From NCBI GenBank assembly GCA_001465935.1, contig LNKV01000007.1, positions 1 to 64,000 on the forward strand: a stretch of 64,000 bases of DNA, given 5' to 3'. The notes under the pieces were generated by a model, which did not search any database, was not told where the DNA came from, and saw only the letters and a program-made list of their open reading frames with translations. This DNA is from Clarireedia homoeocarpa (Eukaryota; Ascomycota; Leotiomycetes; Helotiales; Rutstroemiaceae). The translations under genes were made by a program, and so were the position numbers. Position 1 is the stretch's first letter; the number at the start of each line of letters is the position of its first letter. This document shows positions 12,434 through 24,464 of the stretch, one piece after another.

Positions 12434-12752
12434 CACTATAAATAATTGAAAACAGAGAAAATCTTCCTTTCCCTTAACCCTCGCTCACTCGAAAAAGGAA
12501 AAATTCCAAGATTCTTCTTCATCCTAATTTTCCTTATTTATTTTACTATCCTACCCAGCTTTAATAAATTTCTTCCTTCCTTCCTATTCCTCTTCTATCT
12601 TCTTCTTCTTCCTTCCCTACACTCCAAACCCGAAGAAAAGAAAAGAAAAAGGTTCCTTCCACCACCAAACATCTGGTTACGTTGCTCTCGCCTTGCATCA
12701 AACAATATAATCCAAAGAACATTTACTTGTTAATTCGATTATCTATTCCGAG
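12434..12752 (+). promoter_or_regulatory. probable promoter and 5'UTR of the Meu6-like gene
   Basis: A CTATAAATA box at about 12437 is followed by some 300 bp that is C/T-rich (CCTTCCTTCC, CTTCTTCTTCC) up to the ATG at 12753. A TATA box plus pyrimidine tract is the usual layout of highly expressed genes in filamentous fungi. Confidence 0.6.
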
Positions 12753-14620
12753 ATGTCTGAAGTCCAAAAGCCTGTCGAGGAGCCTGTTGTCGCCCCAGCT
12801 CCAGCAACAATCGAAGCTCCGGCCACGGAACCTATTGTCGAGTCAGCGACCGAGGAGGCACCTGCCACCACGACTGATGTGACCACGGAAGCACCAGTCA
12901 CCGAAGAGCCCGCTGCAGAGGCCGCCACCGAGGCCGTCACCGAGGCCGTCCCAGCCGCTAAGGAAGTGACTCCTGTTGAGGAGGGTATCTTGGGATACAA
13001 GGGACCTGGACTGCTCAAGTAAGTCTTCACCCATCACCAATTTCCTCCAGCATCAGTAGAACCCACGAGCAGAGTCTGTGAAGGATCCCCTTTAACAGGG
13101 GGTTGGGTCAACGCTGCAACTACTGAACGATCAGAAAGCTGACTGGTTCTCTATCTAGGAGCTTCATTTTCCAGAAGAAGTTCTTCTGGTTCGGTTCAGA
13201 GCCCGTTGAATCCAAGAATCTGACCACCTATCTCCGTGGTGAGAAGCCAGATGTCGCGAACCACAATGCCGCCTGGTCTGCGCACACCGGAAAAGGCCTC
13301 TTATTCTTCAGCAAGAAGGCTACTGACAAGGCCAGCCCAGCTGGAATCATCAACTTGGTAAGTGTTTCTTTAGCAAACAAGATACAATTGTCAAGCACCA
13401 ACGCTAATTGTTTGTAGTCTGAGGTCTCCGATGTTACTGAAGATGGCACTGTCGACTTCTTTTTCACCATTAGCGGGCACAAGCACACATTCCAAGCCAC
13501 CAACCTTGTTGATCGTGACAGCTGGGTTGCTACCTTGAAGACCAAGGTCGCCGAGGCCAAGGAAATCGCCGAGTCAGTCACATCAAGCGAGACATACAAG
13601 ACCTCCCACGCTGCCCTTCTCAAACCTGCTGTTGGCGCCGCAACCCCCAAGAAAGAAGAAAAGGTTGAGGCCAAGGAGGAAAAGAAGGAAGAGGAGGCCG
13701 AGAAGAAGGAAGAAGAAGCCGAGGTGAAGGCTGCAAAGGAGGAGAAGAAGGAGGAGAAGAAGGAGGAGAAGAAGGAGGAGAAGAAAGCTCGTTCTCGTTC
13801 TCGCAAACCTGAAAAGCGCACTTCCATCTTCGGTGTCATTCCTGGATTCGGCAAGAAGGAAGAGAAGAGCGAAGCTCCCGTTGAGGAGGCTACCGCCGCT
13901 CCAGTCACTGAACCAGTTACCACTGAGACTGCTATTGTTGAGGAGGCCCCAGTTACTGAAGCACCTGCTACCGAAGAAGCTCTTGCCGTTGCTCCAGCTG
14001 CTGAGGAAGCCGTGTCGCCTACTACACCAGCCGAGAAGCCACTCCCTACCAAGCGCAGTAGCCTCTTCGGTACCCTCCAATCTCGTTTCTCCCACAAGAA
14101 GCCTGAGCCTGAGGCTACCGCTCCGGCAGTTCCAGCTAAGGATGAGGAGCCTGTTTCCGAGAATGCTCCAGTAATTCCAGCAACTGATGCCACTGAGCCA
14201 TTGGCCGACAGCGTTGAGCCTGCTGTGCCAGCTGAGACTACTGAAACACCCGCAGTCAACGGTGAGACCAAGGCTCCTGAAGCCCCCATTACCAAGGCCG
14301 ATAAGCGAAAGAGCTCTCTTCCATGGTTGAACAAGAAGGAGAAGTCTGCTACTAGCGATGATGAGGCTGAGAAGCCACTCTCTCCTTTCGCCAAGCTACG
14401 TGCCACTGTCAAGGCCAAGTCTTCACCCAAGGCAGAGAAGACTGCTGAAAAGCCAGTTGAGCCCACTGCCGAGAGCAAGGCTGAGGAGAAGACTGATGAC
14501 AAGATCCCTGAGGAGGAGACACCAGCTGCCGAAGCTGCCCCAGTCGTTTCCGAGCCTGTCGTCTCTGAACCAGTTGCTGCTGCTCCCGTTAGCGCACCGC
14601 AAGTTTCTGCCACAGCATAA
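12753..14620 (+). CDS. Meu6-like PH-domain protein
   Basis: A 555-residue protein in three exons: 12753-13018, 13159-13357 and 13418-14620. Residues 1-75 are an acidic Ala/Pro/Thr/Glu-rich leader. Residues ~78-190 form a PH-like domain, recognisable from GILGYKGPGLLK, FFWFGSEPV, TYLRGEKPD and the closing helix DRDSWVATLKTKVAEAKE. This arrangement matches the fungal family annotated as meiotic expression up-regulated protein 6 (Pfam PH_6). The remaining ~365 residues are low complexity: Lys/Glu blocks built on EEKK repeats (about residues 232-262), then Glu/Ala/Pro/Thr repeats carrying short basic islands (KRTSIFGVIPGFGKK, KRSSLFGTLQSRFSHKK, KRKSSLPWLNKKEK). These spaced K-R-x-S motifs are candidate kinase or membrane-binding sites. 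Probably a peripheral membrane or cortical protein; its biochemical role is unknown. Confidence 0.85.
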
Positions 14621-15797
14621 ACATTCACTCTCCACTAACATCTCATCTCTTCTATCAGAGGTGGGACGATTTCTCATTGTTGTCGGGAAACGGATCTCCT
14701 TGAAATACCCCCAAGATTGATTGATACCACTCTCATTTTGCAGTACTTTGATCATTGTTTGTCATGTCTTGGTCGCGCTGCGGTTGCATTTCTGCTGCGT
14801 ATTGATACCCCTATACCCAGACTGTCTTTTCGCAATCTGCCACTAGGGCAACTAGTTCAACTTAATACCTAATACAACGTCTCTTAACGGTTTATGAAAT
14901 AACCTCGTTCCTTTGCATTGCATGAAATTTGAATGGTGTTTTTAAAATGAGACGGCTACTTTTGAGGACCGATCTCGTTTAGCCTGTGTACTCATAATTA
15001 ATCCTGATCACTAGAGCTCTACTTCGTGCAGAAAGCACGGGATGTCCTAGAAGTAACTCGCGATGATATATCAACGAGAGGCAATCGAGAATTTCGCGAC
15101 TATGTAAGCACACTCATCTGAAAGGATGTCATTCAAATTTACGTTTTTGTGAGGTGATGTCTCTCTACACTGACTAATAGAATGGATGGGTGCAGCATGC
15201 ACCACCCACTGTGGGCTTCTAAATCCACATGTGGTTCTGGTGATATGTTAGTGTTTGGTAGTGTGGTTTTTAGCGTATGTAGGTACCGTAAAAGTGGGAC
15301 TCGGTCCCCCATCTTTCTACTTTTTTGCAAGTTTGTGGAAATCGTGAAAGGGTGAATCTATGGAGTGAGCGTCAGGACATTCAGGACTGAGCTATACAGA
15401 TTTTCAATGCTCATCGTCGAGGCTGTTGCGCTGGGCGGAGTTGGACAGTGGACAAGCATCATTATATTGCAAGTTATCATATGAGCGGCGGATGGAGAGA
15501 AATACATCCTAAATGTTCCGTTCTATGATACAAGGCAAATTTTGCCAACTCAAAGCTTTACTATCGAAAAATACCCGGAAGAGGTATGATAGTGGTATCC
15601 CCTCAACATCCATAAAATAAACATGCTGGCGAAGAGGTACATATATGTGCAGAAAGTGGACCTGTAGCACGCATGAAAAGACCTCCACCATAAAACCTTC
15701 AACAAGAAACAATGAAAGAATAAAAAGGAAAACATATCTAAATCATCATTGAATAGACTGTCCAGCCGTAAACTCCAGCATCGCCTTCCATCAAAAC
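14621..15797. other. intergenic between convergent genes
   Basis: This spacer holds the 3' ends of the Meu6-like and SIN3 genes. No convincing gene or repeat is visible. Confidence 0.5.
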
Positions 15798-18700
15798 TCA
15801 ATTAGCCATGTCAACTTCGTGATCAATTGCGGCGGAACTAGCTCCTGTGGGAAGAACACCATCTGTGACCCATTTTTGGAAATCCTGGTTGATCTTTGAT
15901 ACCTCGTCATGATTGAGGCCTTTCATCCAACGATTATTCATACCGAATTTCTCGTGGAATCGTTGATTTCGGGACTCTTCAACTTTCTTCAACCTTTGTC
16001 TCGTTTCCCCATTTTCACCACCTCCAAGTGTTTTGTCAGTGTATATGAAATATTCGGAACCGGGCTCCTTGTAGATGATTTTAAAACTGTTTACACAGAT
16101 TCGGAGAGTTAAGTCTTCGTTCCAAACTAGGGGTTTGCGTTGATTGGATCCGTCTTCAGAATCGGTATCTCCAGAAGGCAGATTGCGTGTCAGTAAGCTC
16201 TTGCGAAGGAGTCGACGAGGAACACCCTCAGTAGGTTCGATGCGAACATAAGAAGATGTGTAGTATTGCCAACGTTCCCTTCGCTCCATGATGTCAAGGT
16301 CGAAAGTCGTCTCATCTCGGTGGACCCACTGCGATGTAGCTTCATTCTTCTTTGGATACTAAGAATTGTTAGTGGTATTCGATGACGTTGGCTCAGATAC
16401 TACGTACCCATCTGATCAAGAATAGCTCCCCATCCTTGATGTACTTATCGGCCTGTTTCCGCAGATTGATCTCGACATTGAAAGAAGTCTCCTTCGACTC
16501 CCGATTGCGAATGAACTGCTCGATGAGGTCTGGAGTCTTTTCCTTATTGTCAGGAGAGGAACAGGTGGCACCCAGGCGGCAAAGCGTTTTTAGCAGGTCC
16601 GTAACAGTATAAATCTTCCATCCCGTTTGCAAGTAGTAATGCCGAAGGAAATCCTGGTACTTGGCTTCCTCAACTTCACCCTTAATATAGTCCTCAACCA
16701 GCTCCAAGACCCGTGAGTAGTAGCTTTCGTGGTCATCAAGATTGGTAAAATGATCCAATCTTTCGCTCAAAAGACCAATCTGCTTCGCTGGCTTGAGACT
16801 CCTTGCCCGTTCAACTTCTGCTCTAGCAGCTGCCTCGGCGTCCTTAATGTCCTTAAATCGTTGATAAAGGGTTTGGAAAATGCTGAAGAACACAAAGACA
16901 GTTTGGTTGCAGTAAAGATTGTACCAGTCCCTTTGGAATGGCTGATCGGCTTTCATTTCTATGTCGTCAGATTCAAGTGGCCTGGTTCCTTGAACTGCGA
17001 CGGCACTTGGAACTGCTGCCCAGCGCTCATTGGTGACTTCGGTAATAGCCCTGTCTTCACCAACTTCAGGCGTTTCATCATCCACATTAGAGTCCACATC
17101 TGGGGTCGACTCCTTGCTACCAGTAGCGCTTTCATCCTTCTGTCCGCGTGGTCTTGTGCCATTTCGACCTTTGTCGAGGACACCTCGTCGCAAGTCTCCT
17201 TTTTTGCCATTGACAGGCCTTCGACCCCGGCCATTCGATAGTTCTGCTGGCGCAATATCTTCATATTCATCATCAGGTGTGCCACGATCAATACTTGCGG
17301 TATAGATAGCGACGAACTCATCAGTGAGATCGAAGAATGCTGAGATAAACTTCTCGAAGAAATCCGAGATGCGGCGGCGCTCGGAGCTGCTGTGTTGATT
17401 CGCATTGCTTGCATAGACAATCATCATATGTAGGACATTGCCAATTACTTCCTGATCCGTGAATTGATAAGCGTACTGGTATTTGGGCGTCGGGCCTTTG
17501 GAACCGCGAAGGCGTCTCTGTTCCTCGTGTTTGGTCTTTATCGAGTCCACTAAATGCTTTGCCGCAAAGTTTTTCTTATCTGCTTGTTTGACGTGAATTC
17601 CCATATGATCAAGACTCTTCAAATACATCACACCTGCTTGTGCACCCCAAACAGGATTCCACTCACGCTGATGACTAGGTTAGTTAATGTGAATAGATGG
17701 TAGATGTCAACTTACCCTAGTAAACGTCCATTCTTCGTCCTTCTGCTTAAGACGTGCTAGAATAACAGGCAATACCGCGGAAGGATCCTTGAACAAATCG
17801 ACAACCACTTGCGGACCTTTTTCTGGACCGTAGATCTTCTTCAGAACACGTTTGTAGATAGCCTGACTCTGACCCCCGAGACCGATGGGCATACGGAAAT
17901 TCTCTCTTTCCATGGGATCCATAGCGACGATTTGCTGGGCGATTGGCTCCAAAAGTTGGATGACTTTTGCATTACACTCGATATTGAAGTCGTAATCATG
18001 ACGCTCTTCCTCGATGCGATGAAGACCCTCTTCAAAGATGTTCTTGCGGTGAGCAACAAACCCCGAGTCTTCTGAGGCCCAGGTTGGATGTGAAGCCCAA
18101 TCATCGTTGAGGACGCTATGGCACATTTCATCTCGACCACTGCACGGCTTTAGTCGTTCCTGTCGGCGAATTTCAAATTTAGTAAAAAGTTTCCAATACC
18201 CCTTCTAACCTCTTCTTTCCTTTGCTTGTCATTGCTTTCGGGACCTTGCTCATTCTCTCCGACCGCTTGGTCACCTCTCATAATGTGTCACTCTTTCTTT
18301 GAACAAGTCTCATAGCTCCATGGCATGTAGTCTTGGAGAAGATATTCGTGTGGCGCTACTCGCCCAACACAAAGCTTTGTGATTATACCCAGAGAAACTT
18401 CCCCAAGGCGCCCATAGAGCAGGTGCAACATTGCTGACCAGTATAACGATGGATAGTGTATGCGATAACCTAGTAAAAGATGGTGATCAACGCGAGAGAG
18501 AGAGTTGCCGATGAAAGGTTGGAATGCGAGAAGCTTCCCTGAAGATTTTACAACCAAGTGCCTAGTTTCTATAATTACAAAAGTTTGGCGACTACTTACA
18601 GCCCCCAAACCAAAAACAATGGAAAGGCTAAAACTGACGGCAAGAAAAGAATTAAGAACTCACCCTCTTTGGTAAGAGACGATAACTCGGGCCTAGCCCT

Positions 18701-21172
18701 CTGCAGTTGCTCAATGCAACTCTTCCCGTTGGGGCTTTAGGCCTATTGTCAATGATTTCGTCTCGGCCTTCATAGCTGACAAATGCCTTGAACCAGTTCA
18801 TGAGGTCTGCGCTGCCACCAATGAAGTTGCTGACCTTATGAACGAGGACGTTTCGATCAATCAGATCCTGTGAGAATAGATTACATAACTTCAAGAACTC
18901 GTTCATTGTGGACTTGTTTCCAATGTATTTCTTGACACGGTCAAAAAATGCCAATTCTTCGGGGCTCGCAGAGGAGGTTGAGGTGGGAGGGAGGGGTTCC
19001 GGTACTATGGGCGTTAATGTTGGCGACACTGCAGCAGCATCTGCAGCTAGTGGCTTATTGTTGTGGTGGGTTTTTGGTCGCTGCAAAGACTATTTTAGTA
19101 AAGGTAACACGGTAATAGGGATTCCTCAGTAAAGCAAGATGTCTGATCCATCTTCCTGTTCCAAGATCTACCTACCTTATTAGGTTGAGGTTGGCCAGGA
19201 CCACGCATAGGATTCTCCCCAGAATTATTCATTTGAGCTCCAAGTCCTTGCTGTGGCGGACCACCCTTTCGTTTCTTGTCCTGCTTGCTGGTACTCGCTG
19301 GTGGAATTGGAAAGTTACCCATCAGAGGCATCTTTGTTTCGCCACCAGGTCCCCTGTTGACGAGTTGAGGATTTTGATTTGCTTCTGGCATTGATGTAGC
19401 CTCTTCAGCAGCCTTGGCAGCGGCCTTCGCATGAGCTGCAGATTCAGGTAGGAACTGCTTGAAGTCTTCGAGGAGGTCTGGGGCGGTGCCGAACAGTGTT
19501 GTGACTTGACTGTAAACGTCTTGGATCGGTTTAGATTCTCGTTGATATGTCTGAAGGATTTCGAGAAACTGTTTGTAGATCTCAGGACGATCTTGGAATC
19601 GATTCTAGGGGGAAAAGAAGAGTAAGTACGACTATAATTCACTCCAGGAAGTTGTCACCTATACCTTGATCTTGTTCACATAACTGATTGCGTGATTGAA
19701 CTCGACTGGACCACGCTTTTCCATGCCAGGTTGTGTACCAGCGCCGTTCATATTCCCCGAGCCCCCGCCAGGTGTTGCTGCTTGGGCGTTTGGAGTGCCT
19801 TGTCCTAAAGTCGCGCTAACAGCACTAGTCAGTTGAGATACGCCTCTTTGCTGTTGCTGGTGAGCTGCAGCGGCCTGAGCTTGTGCTTCGTACGCAAGTT
19901 GAGCTTGGTTGTGATTGTATGCAGCACCCGCGCCTTGGTGAGGTGGGCTGAAAACAGCTTCTGGACTTTCGACAGTGTGCTGAGGCTGAGGCTGCCAGTT
20001 CCCTGATCGCTGCGGGTTGTAGAAGCCGTTCGTGCCGCCGTGTCCAACTACTGTATCGGGGAGCGCACGACCACTGCCTGTTATAGATTGCACTGTTGTT
20101 CCCATGGGCGTCGTTACCCTGATTGTATTTGGGTCGTTCCCTGCTCCGCACTCGATTCTGTATCCAGGAGGGAGGAATGTGTTGAAACCTTGAATTAAAT
20201 TCGGATGTCCAGCAAACAGCTCAGAAACTCGATTTATGACCCCTGGTGTATCGATGCTAATGCCAATTAGTAAAGTTCCATGATGTTGTAAATGGTGGTA
20301 ACGAGTAGCTAACGCAATGTGCTCCAACAATCAAAATAGTATTTAGACTTACGCCTGGCTTTTAAAATCCTTCATGATATCAAGAAATCGATTGTAGACA
20401 TCAGGTTGATCAGCGAATTGAACTTTGACTTGATCAAGATAGCTTAGAGCATCCTGCAGAAAATCTCGTAAGTTTTTGGTTCCAAAACCGCAAATGGACA
20501 TTTGATTAATGGCCAATGACGGGAGTCAAGTACAAAACTCACATTAAGTATAGGCTGTTGTCCACCTTGTGCAAGAACTGCCGGACCAGTGATTTGATGT
20601 CCAGGGGTAATAGGCCCCCCAAATGGCATCAATCTCGCAGCAGCCGCGTCTTGCTGCTGCTGCTGCTGCTGCTGTAACTGTCCGTTGAAGCCAACACCAG
20701 GGACACCAGGAACTCCAAGAGCTACGTTGGCTGATGATGGGGCCCCGCCATGAGCGAGTATAGCAGCGTTGAATAGATGCGGTTGTTGCTGCTGAGTGGG
20801 ATTTTGAGCATGATGTTGCAGAGTACGCGCTGCTTCATTGTGAAGAGGACCACCGAAGGCATTTCCGGGACCGGGTGGCGCTCCCAAAGGCGTGCCATGA
20901 GTGGCAAGAATACCTCCTGGGCTATGCATAGCTGTGGTAGTTCGGTTCGCAACAGGTTGATGCAGAGGAATACTCCCGGTATTGCTCTGATGAGGCGGCT
21001 GTGGTTGATACTGCTCTCTGTGCTGTCGCTCTCTCTCTTGCCGCTCAATATCGCGCTCACGCGCTGCCAGATCTTCTTGCTGCTGTTGCTGCTGCAACGT
21101 ACGCTGTCGGTGCTGTTCTTCCATTTCGCGATCTCGGTCAAAGGCTGAGGGGCCGTGTGGTTGATTGTTCAT
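15798..21172 (-). CDS. SIN3: Sin3-type transcriptional corepressor scaffold
   Basis: A 1,477-residue protein in eight minus-strand exons: 21172-20543, 20453-20353, 20256-19665, 19604-19176, 19080-18664, 18159-17716, 17667-16408 and 16358-15798. All junctions are in phase. It is the scaffold of the Sin3/Rpd3 histone deacetylase complex in the nucleus. Three paired amphipathic helix domains are visible. PAH1 is at about 211-285 (DALSYLDQVKVQFADQPDVY), PAH2 at about 430-500 (AISYVNKIKNRFQDRPEIYK) and PAH3 at about 610-680 (FFDRVKKYIGNKSTMNEFL). The HDAC-interaction domain starts near 705 (NCRGLGPSYRLLPKRERLKP, then CHSVLNDDWASHPTW). The conserved Sin3 C-terminal region follows. The N terminus is Gln-rich, including an eight-Gln run. 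Length and order agree with fungal Sin3 (about 1,500 aa). The 504-nt intron between exons 5 and 6 is unusually long. Confidence 0.95.
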
Positions 21173-22619
21173 AACGAGGAGTTTAGTAATTGATCTGCAG
21201 ATAAGGCGTATTAATTGCTATTCAGAACAACAAGTCAGCTATATGAGAGCTGCTCAAGATTTGATGTATCTATCTGAAGCCGCCAGAATGGGCGCACGCA
21301 TTCATGAAATAGAGGAAAACCCGAAAAGTACTGACGAGCTTTCTTAACGATACACGCAAGGCTTTGAGCTCCGGCGCAATGGAGTAACAAGCCCTGATGT
21401 CGTCACATAGAAGTAAGTTTAGGCCTTAAATCCCGGAAAGTATGTCGCACTCCAATGGTGAAGCTTTTCGAGGTCTTGTACTGGTAAACGGGAGCTAGAT
21501 TGCGTTGCGAATCGTCGCTTGAGTGCGAGAATTTCCCAAGTGATCGCAATGATGATTTTCCCCTAGTGTACCGGGCCGGTAAATTCCGCCTGCCTTCTCT
21601 ACAAGGTTGACTGCTAGATCGATCCGATAATATCTGAGCATAAGGTCCCTTAGTCGTTGGTTATAACAGCTTCTTTATTTCTAAATCTCTAACAAAACCT
21701 TTCCTTAAACTATCTACAAGAAAGCTCTCAATAAAACTATTTACAAGAAGTTACATTGTTAGTTTTCTTTCTAATATTCCGATCTTCTATTAGTACTACT
21801 AGTAATTATAAATATTTGGTGAGCTCTTTCTTAATCCGCTTTTCTAATGTTCACAGTCTTATACTGGCTTTGCCGGTGACTGAGCCTGTATTGGACTGCC
21901 AGACTAACTAATATCTTTGGCAGGTACAGAAAGCTTTTATCTATCTACGGCAGCTTCTAATTGTATACTTGGATGCCTGCTGTTCTGGATTGACAATAGA
22001 CCTCCGTACTTATAGTCTTTGGAGGACTTGGGGCTAGGGATATATTGTCTATATTCCGAAATAGTGCTCTACTTCCCTGTCTGCTATCTACGAAATACCT
22101 GGTTCAATACAAAGAAAACCAAACTCCCAAAGATAATAAAGGCATATAGTGAAAAAGGGAAAACAATTATTCAGCAGCAACTACCTATCCACCGAGTTTC
22201 TCTAAACATCATTGTAAAATCGGTCAGCATCAAACCTCTGCTCATCGGTTAACATTTCCTCGGGATTTAAGAATTACTGTATTGAAAGATCATAGGGCTA
22301 TCATTATCGTAAAATATTCTGCAACTAAATATCTACAGTATGCCGAGCTTTAGGAGCATCTAGCTGCTATCTTGTAGCCGTAATACGCTGGGCAAAGTCT
22401 ACTAGGACAGGATAACTTCCTCCACCGTAGTCAAAAGATGAATAACCCGAATATCTATGGCTTCAACAAGCCATGAATATTCTCAATCACCCAGCAAGTC
22501 CTTCAAGCAAGGAACTATTTTTTGTCATGCAAATCTTAGAAGCTTTGGCCCATAGCTCTATGCTGATGCTTGACCTAAGAGAGTGGAACTAACCAATGCC
22601 CATCCCCGAATACATTTCC
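21173..22619. other. intergenic; AT-rich stretch, possible decayed repeat
   Basis: From about 21,640 to 22,560 the base composition shifts to AT-rich and stop codons are dense in all frames. One 77-codon plus-strand frame (22019-22252) has no recognisable product. The composition shift is consistent with an old RIP-mutated element, but I find no terminal repeats or transposase motif. Confidence 0.4.
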
Positions 22620-23282
22620 TCAAGCATAGTTCCTCACCTTCTTCAGTATCCAAACTTGTCCGTTGTGCACATCGCCAGCCATGCTTGACACTTCAATATC
22701 ACCAGGTTGTAACTGCCATGGGTTTGATTAGCGCTGACCGGCTAGTTATATGTGAAAGCCTACTCGTTTTACACCATCTTTGCTCTCCCACCAAACTTCA
22801 TCTCCAATCAACGTCTTTACTTTCTCTCCCTCCTTCCATGGACTCGCCGGTACGATATGCGCCTCCACAAACCTGCGTAGGTTCTTATGCGCCCTTTCTT
22901 CCCCATCCTGGCCCTCATATGCATTTGCGCCAAGACTGTTATACTCTGCGGGGTTCTCCCAGGGCTTCTGGGGCAAACCCATTATTGCAGAGTTAACAGG
23001 AGCAAGAATAGTAGTGTTTTGACCTGAATCAGCAAGTCGTTCACTTATGGATGCGATATCTCTGGTGAACCCCGCAAATACATTGATACTGCGATCTCTG
23101 CCTAGAACGTCTGATAAGATAATCGTATCACCTCCGCCAACGGGATCAGAGCTGGGTTCGGACTTTGGAGGCATGGCCGGTCCAAGATCGTTATTGAATA
23201 GGGGTCCTCGAGTTTCTCTGCGTATGATTGTTGCCGTGGAATATGCTATTAAGGAATAAAATATAGGAAGTATGCACTTCAT
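22620..23282 (-). CDS. secreted fasciclin-domain (FAS1) protein
   Basis: A 203-residue protein in two minus-strand exons, 23282-22764 and 22712-22620, joined in phase 0. Residues 1-18 (MKCILPIFYSLIAYSTAT) are a signal peptide, followed by RR. A single FAS1 domain spans about 50-195. It has the usual H1-like opening (TIILSDVLGRDRSINVFAGF), the NTTILAPVNSAI strand-loop equivalent to the TVFAPTN motif, and the closing (D/N)GQVWILKKV equivalent to NGVIHVID. It is probably secreted or wall-associated and adhesive. The in-frame codons upstream of 23282 carry no earlier plausible start, and the signal peptide supports this Met. Confidence 0.85.
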
Positions 23283-24464
23283 GATGGTTGACACGGAATT
23301 TATTGTACTTGCATAAATCCTTGATTGGCTGGAGCAGAATGCGGGATGACACAATGAGTGGAGGCCCGTTTTGTGAAGCACACGTGAGAGCAATGTTCTC
23401 GTTCGGGAATGGCGAGTGTGATACGTTTCGACCTGCAACAAGTGTTCAGAAGCAAAGCAGACTTTGTGACAATAAACAGACATGTATAGTACCTACTAAG
23501 GTCCCTCTGTTCAAGTAAGGAACCTGCTATCATCGGAGGACTGCCTTCGTATTCGTAACCCAAGTCACGGTTTCTCATGCCTGGATAGTCCGACTCGTTT
23601 GGTTCTATACTGTAGATCTGCTCTGCAAATAGAAATCTCTTTGAGGAGCTTCAATGATCTTTACATCCATCCAATCCTTTGGGCCTCGTTGTCATCTAGG
23701 TAGCTATTTACTGTATTGGTTTGACATTTGAAGGCTTGAATCAATATATCACATGCCGATCCACAGCGTCCACACACACATCCACACACACATCCACACA
23801 CACATACAAGAAGAACCTTGTACAGAGAAGCTGGAGTTATCACGAGTGTCAGGCCATTGTGGGGCTTAGCGCTGTTGGCCGACATTTTCACATGCTTGAT
23901 CTTGAGTGCTCTGCACGGAAACGGTACTACTCCGTACGCTTACTTCAACATGTAAGAAATCTCGAGCTGACTCGTGACGATCTAAAAGGATGTACCTAGG
24001 TAGTGCAGCAGACGGTTGTTTGAATCCTTTGGTTTTCCCAAACCATGTGAATGCCATGGAAACCGTCGTTGGGACTGGCCGATCATTCAATTGCAATATT
24101 CGCAGTTCTGCAAATTTGTTCAAGATCTCCAAATCCGTAAAGCCCACCCCATCTTTCACTAGGAATTGCCGATTGCGGGTTTTGGCTTTCGTCTTCCCCA
24201 TACTTGCACGCTGACGTAAAGAAGTCCAATCCTTTGAGCCAATCAGCATCACATGTTTTCTAATTAGCAGGAGTTAGTTCCACACTAGGATATCCGCCCC
24301 ATGGGACCTCGGCATCCATTCCAGCGGATATGCGCTACGCCTAACAAACACAAAACCACAAGATCCCCAACTTGTCACTTTGGACTTCTCATACTCGTCT
24401 TTTTATCCTACAAATCCTTTGAATCGCATTTGCATATCCTTTTCCTCCTTCATACTATATCAAA
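23283..24464. promoter_or_regulatory. 1.2-kb divergent intergenic region
   Basis: This spacer separates the divergent fasciclin and fumarate reductase genes and must hold both promoters. A C/T-rich tract precedes the ATG at 24465. A short CCACACACACAT array lies at 23768-23804. No gene is apparent. Confidence 0.5.
23768..23804. repeat. 12-bp CCACACACACAT array
   Basis: Three tandem copies of CCACACACACAT, a CA-type microsatellite with 12-bp higher-order period. Confidence 0.8.

Larger units (their letters stand above)
7291..12752. other. 5.4-kb gene-poor region upstream of the Meu6-like gene
   Basis: No open frame here looks like a gene; the longer minus-strand frames at 7600-8180 are low-complexity shadows of A/G-rich DNA. 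The region carries many short direct repeats (listed separately), long purine or pyrimidine runs, and the probable promoter of the gene at 12753. An unannotated non-coding transcript cannot be excluded from sequence alone. Confidence 0.5.

Noticed and set aside
13228..14628. Long (466-codon) minus-strand open frame opposite the Meu6-like gene
   Set aside because: It is Ser/Ala/Val/Phe low complexity, the mirror of Glu/Lys/Ala-rich codons on the plus strand, and it ignores the introns that the plus-strand PH protein requires.
21640..22560. Possible transposon
   Set aside because: Composition is AT-rich with many stops, but I found no terminal inverted repeats, LTRs or catalytic motifs, so it is reported only as a composition anomaly.
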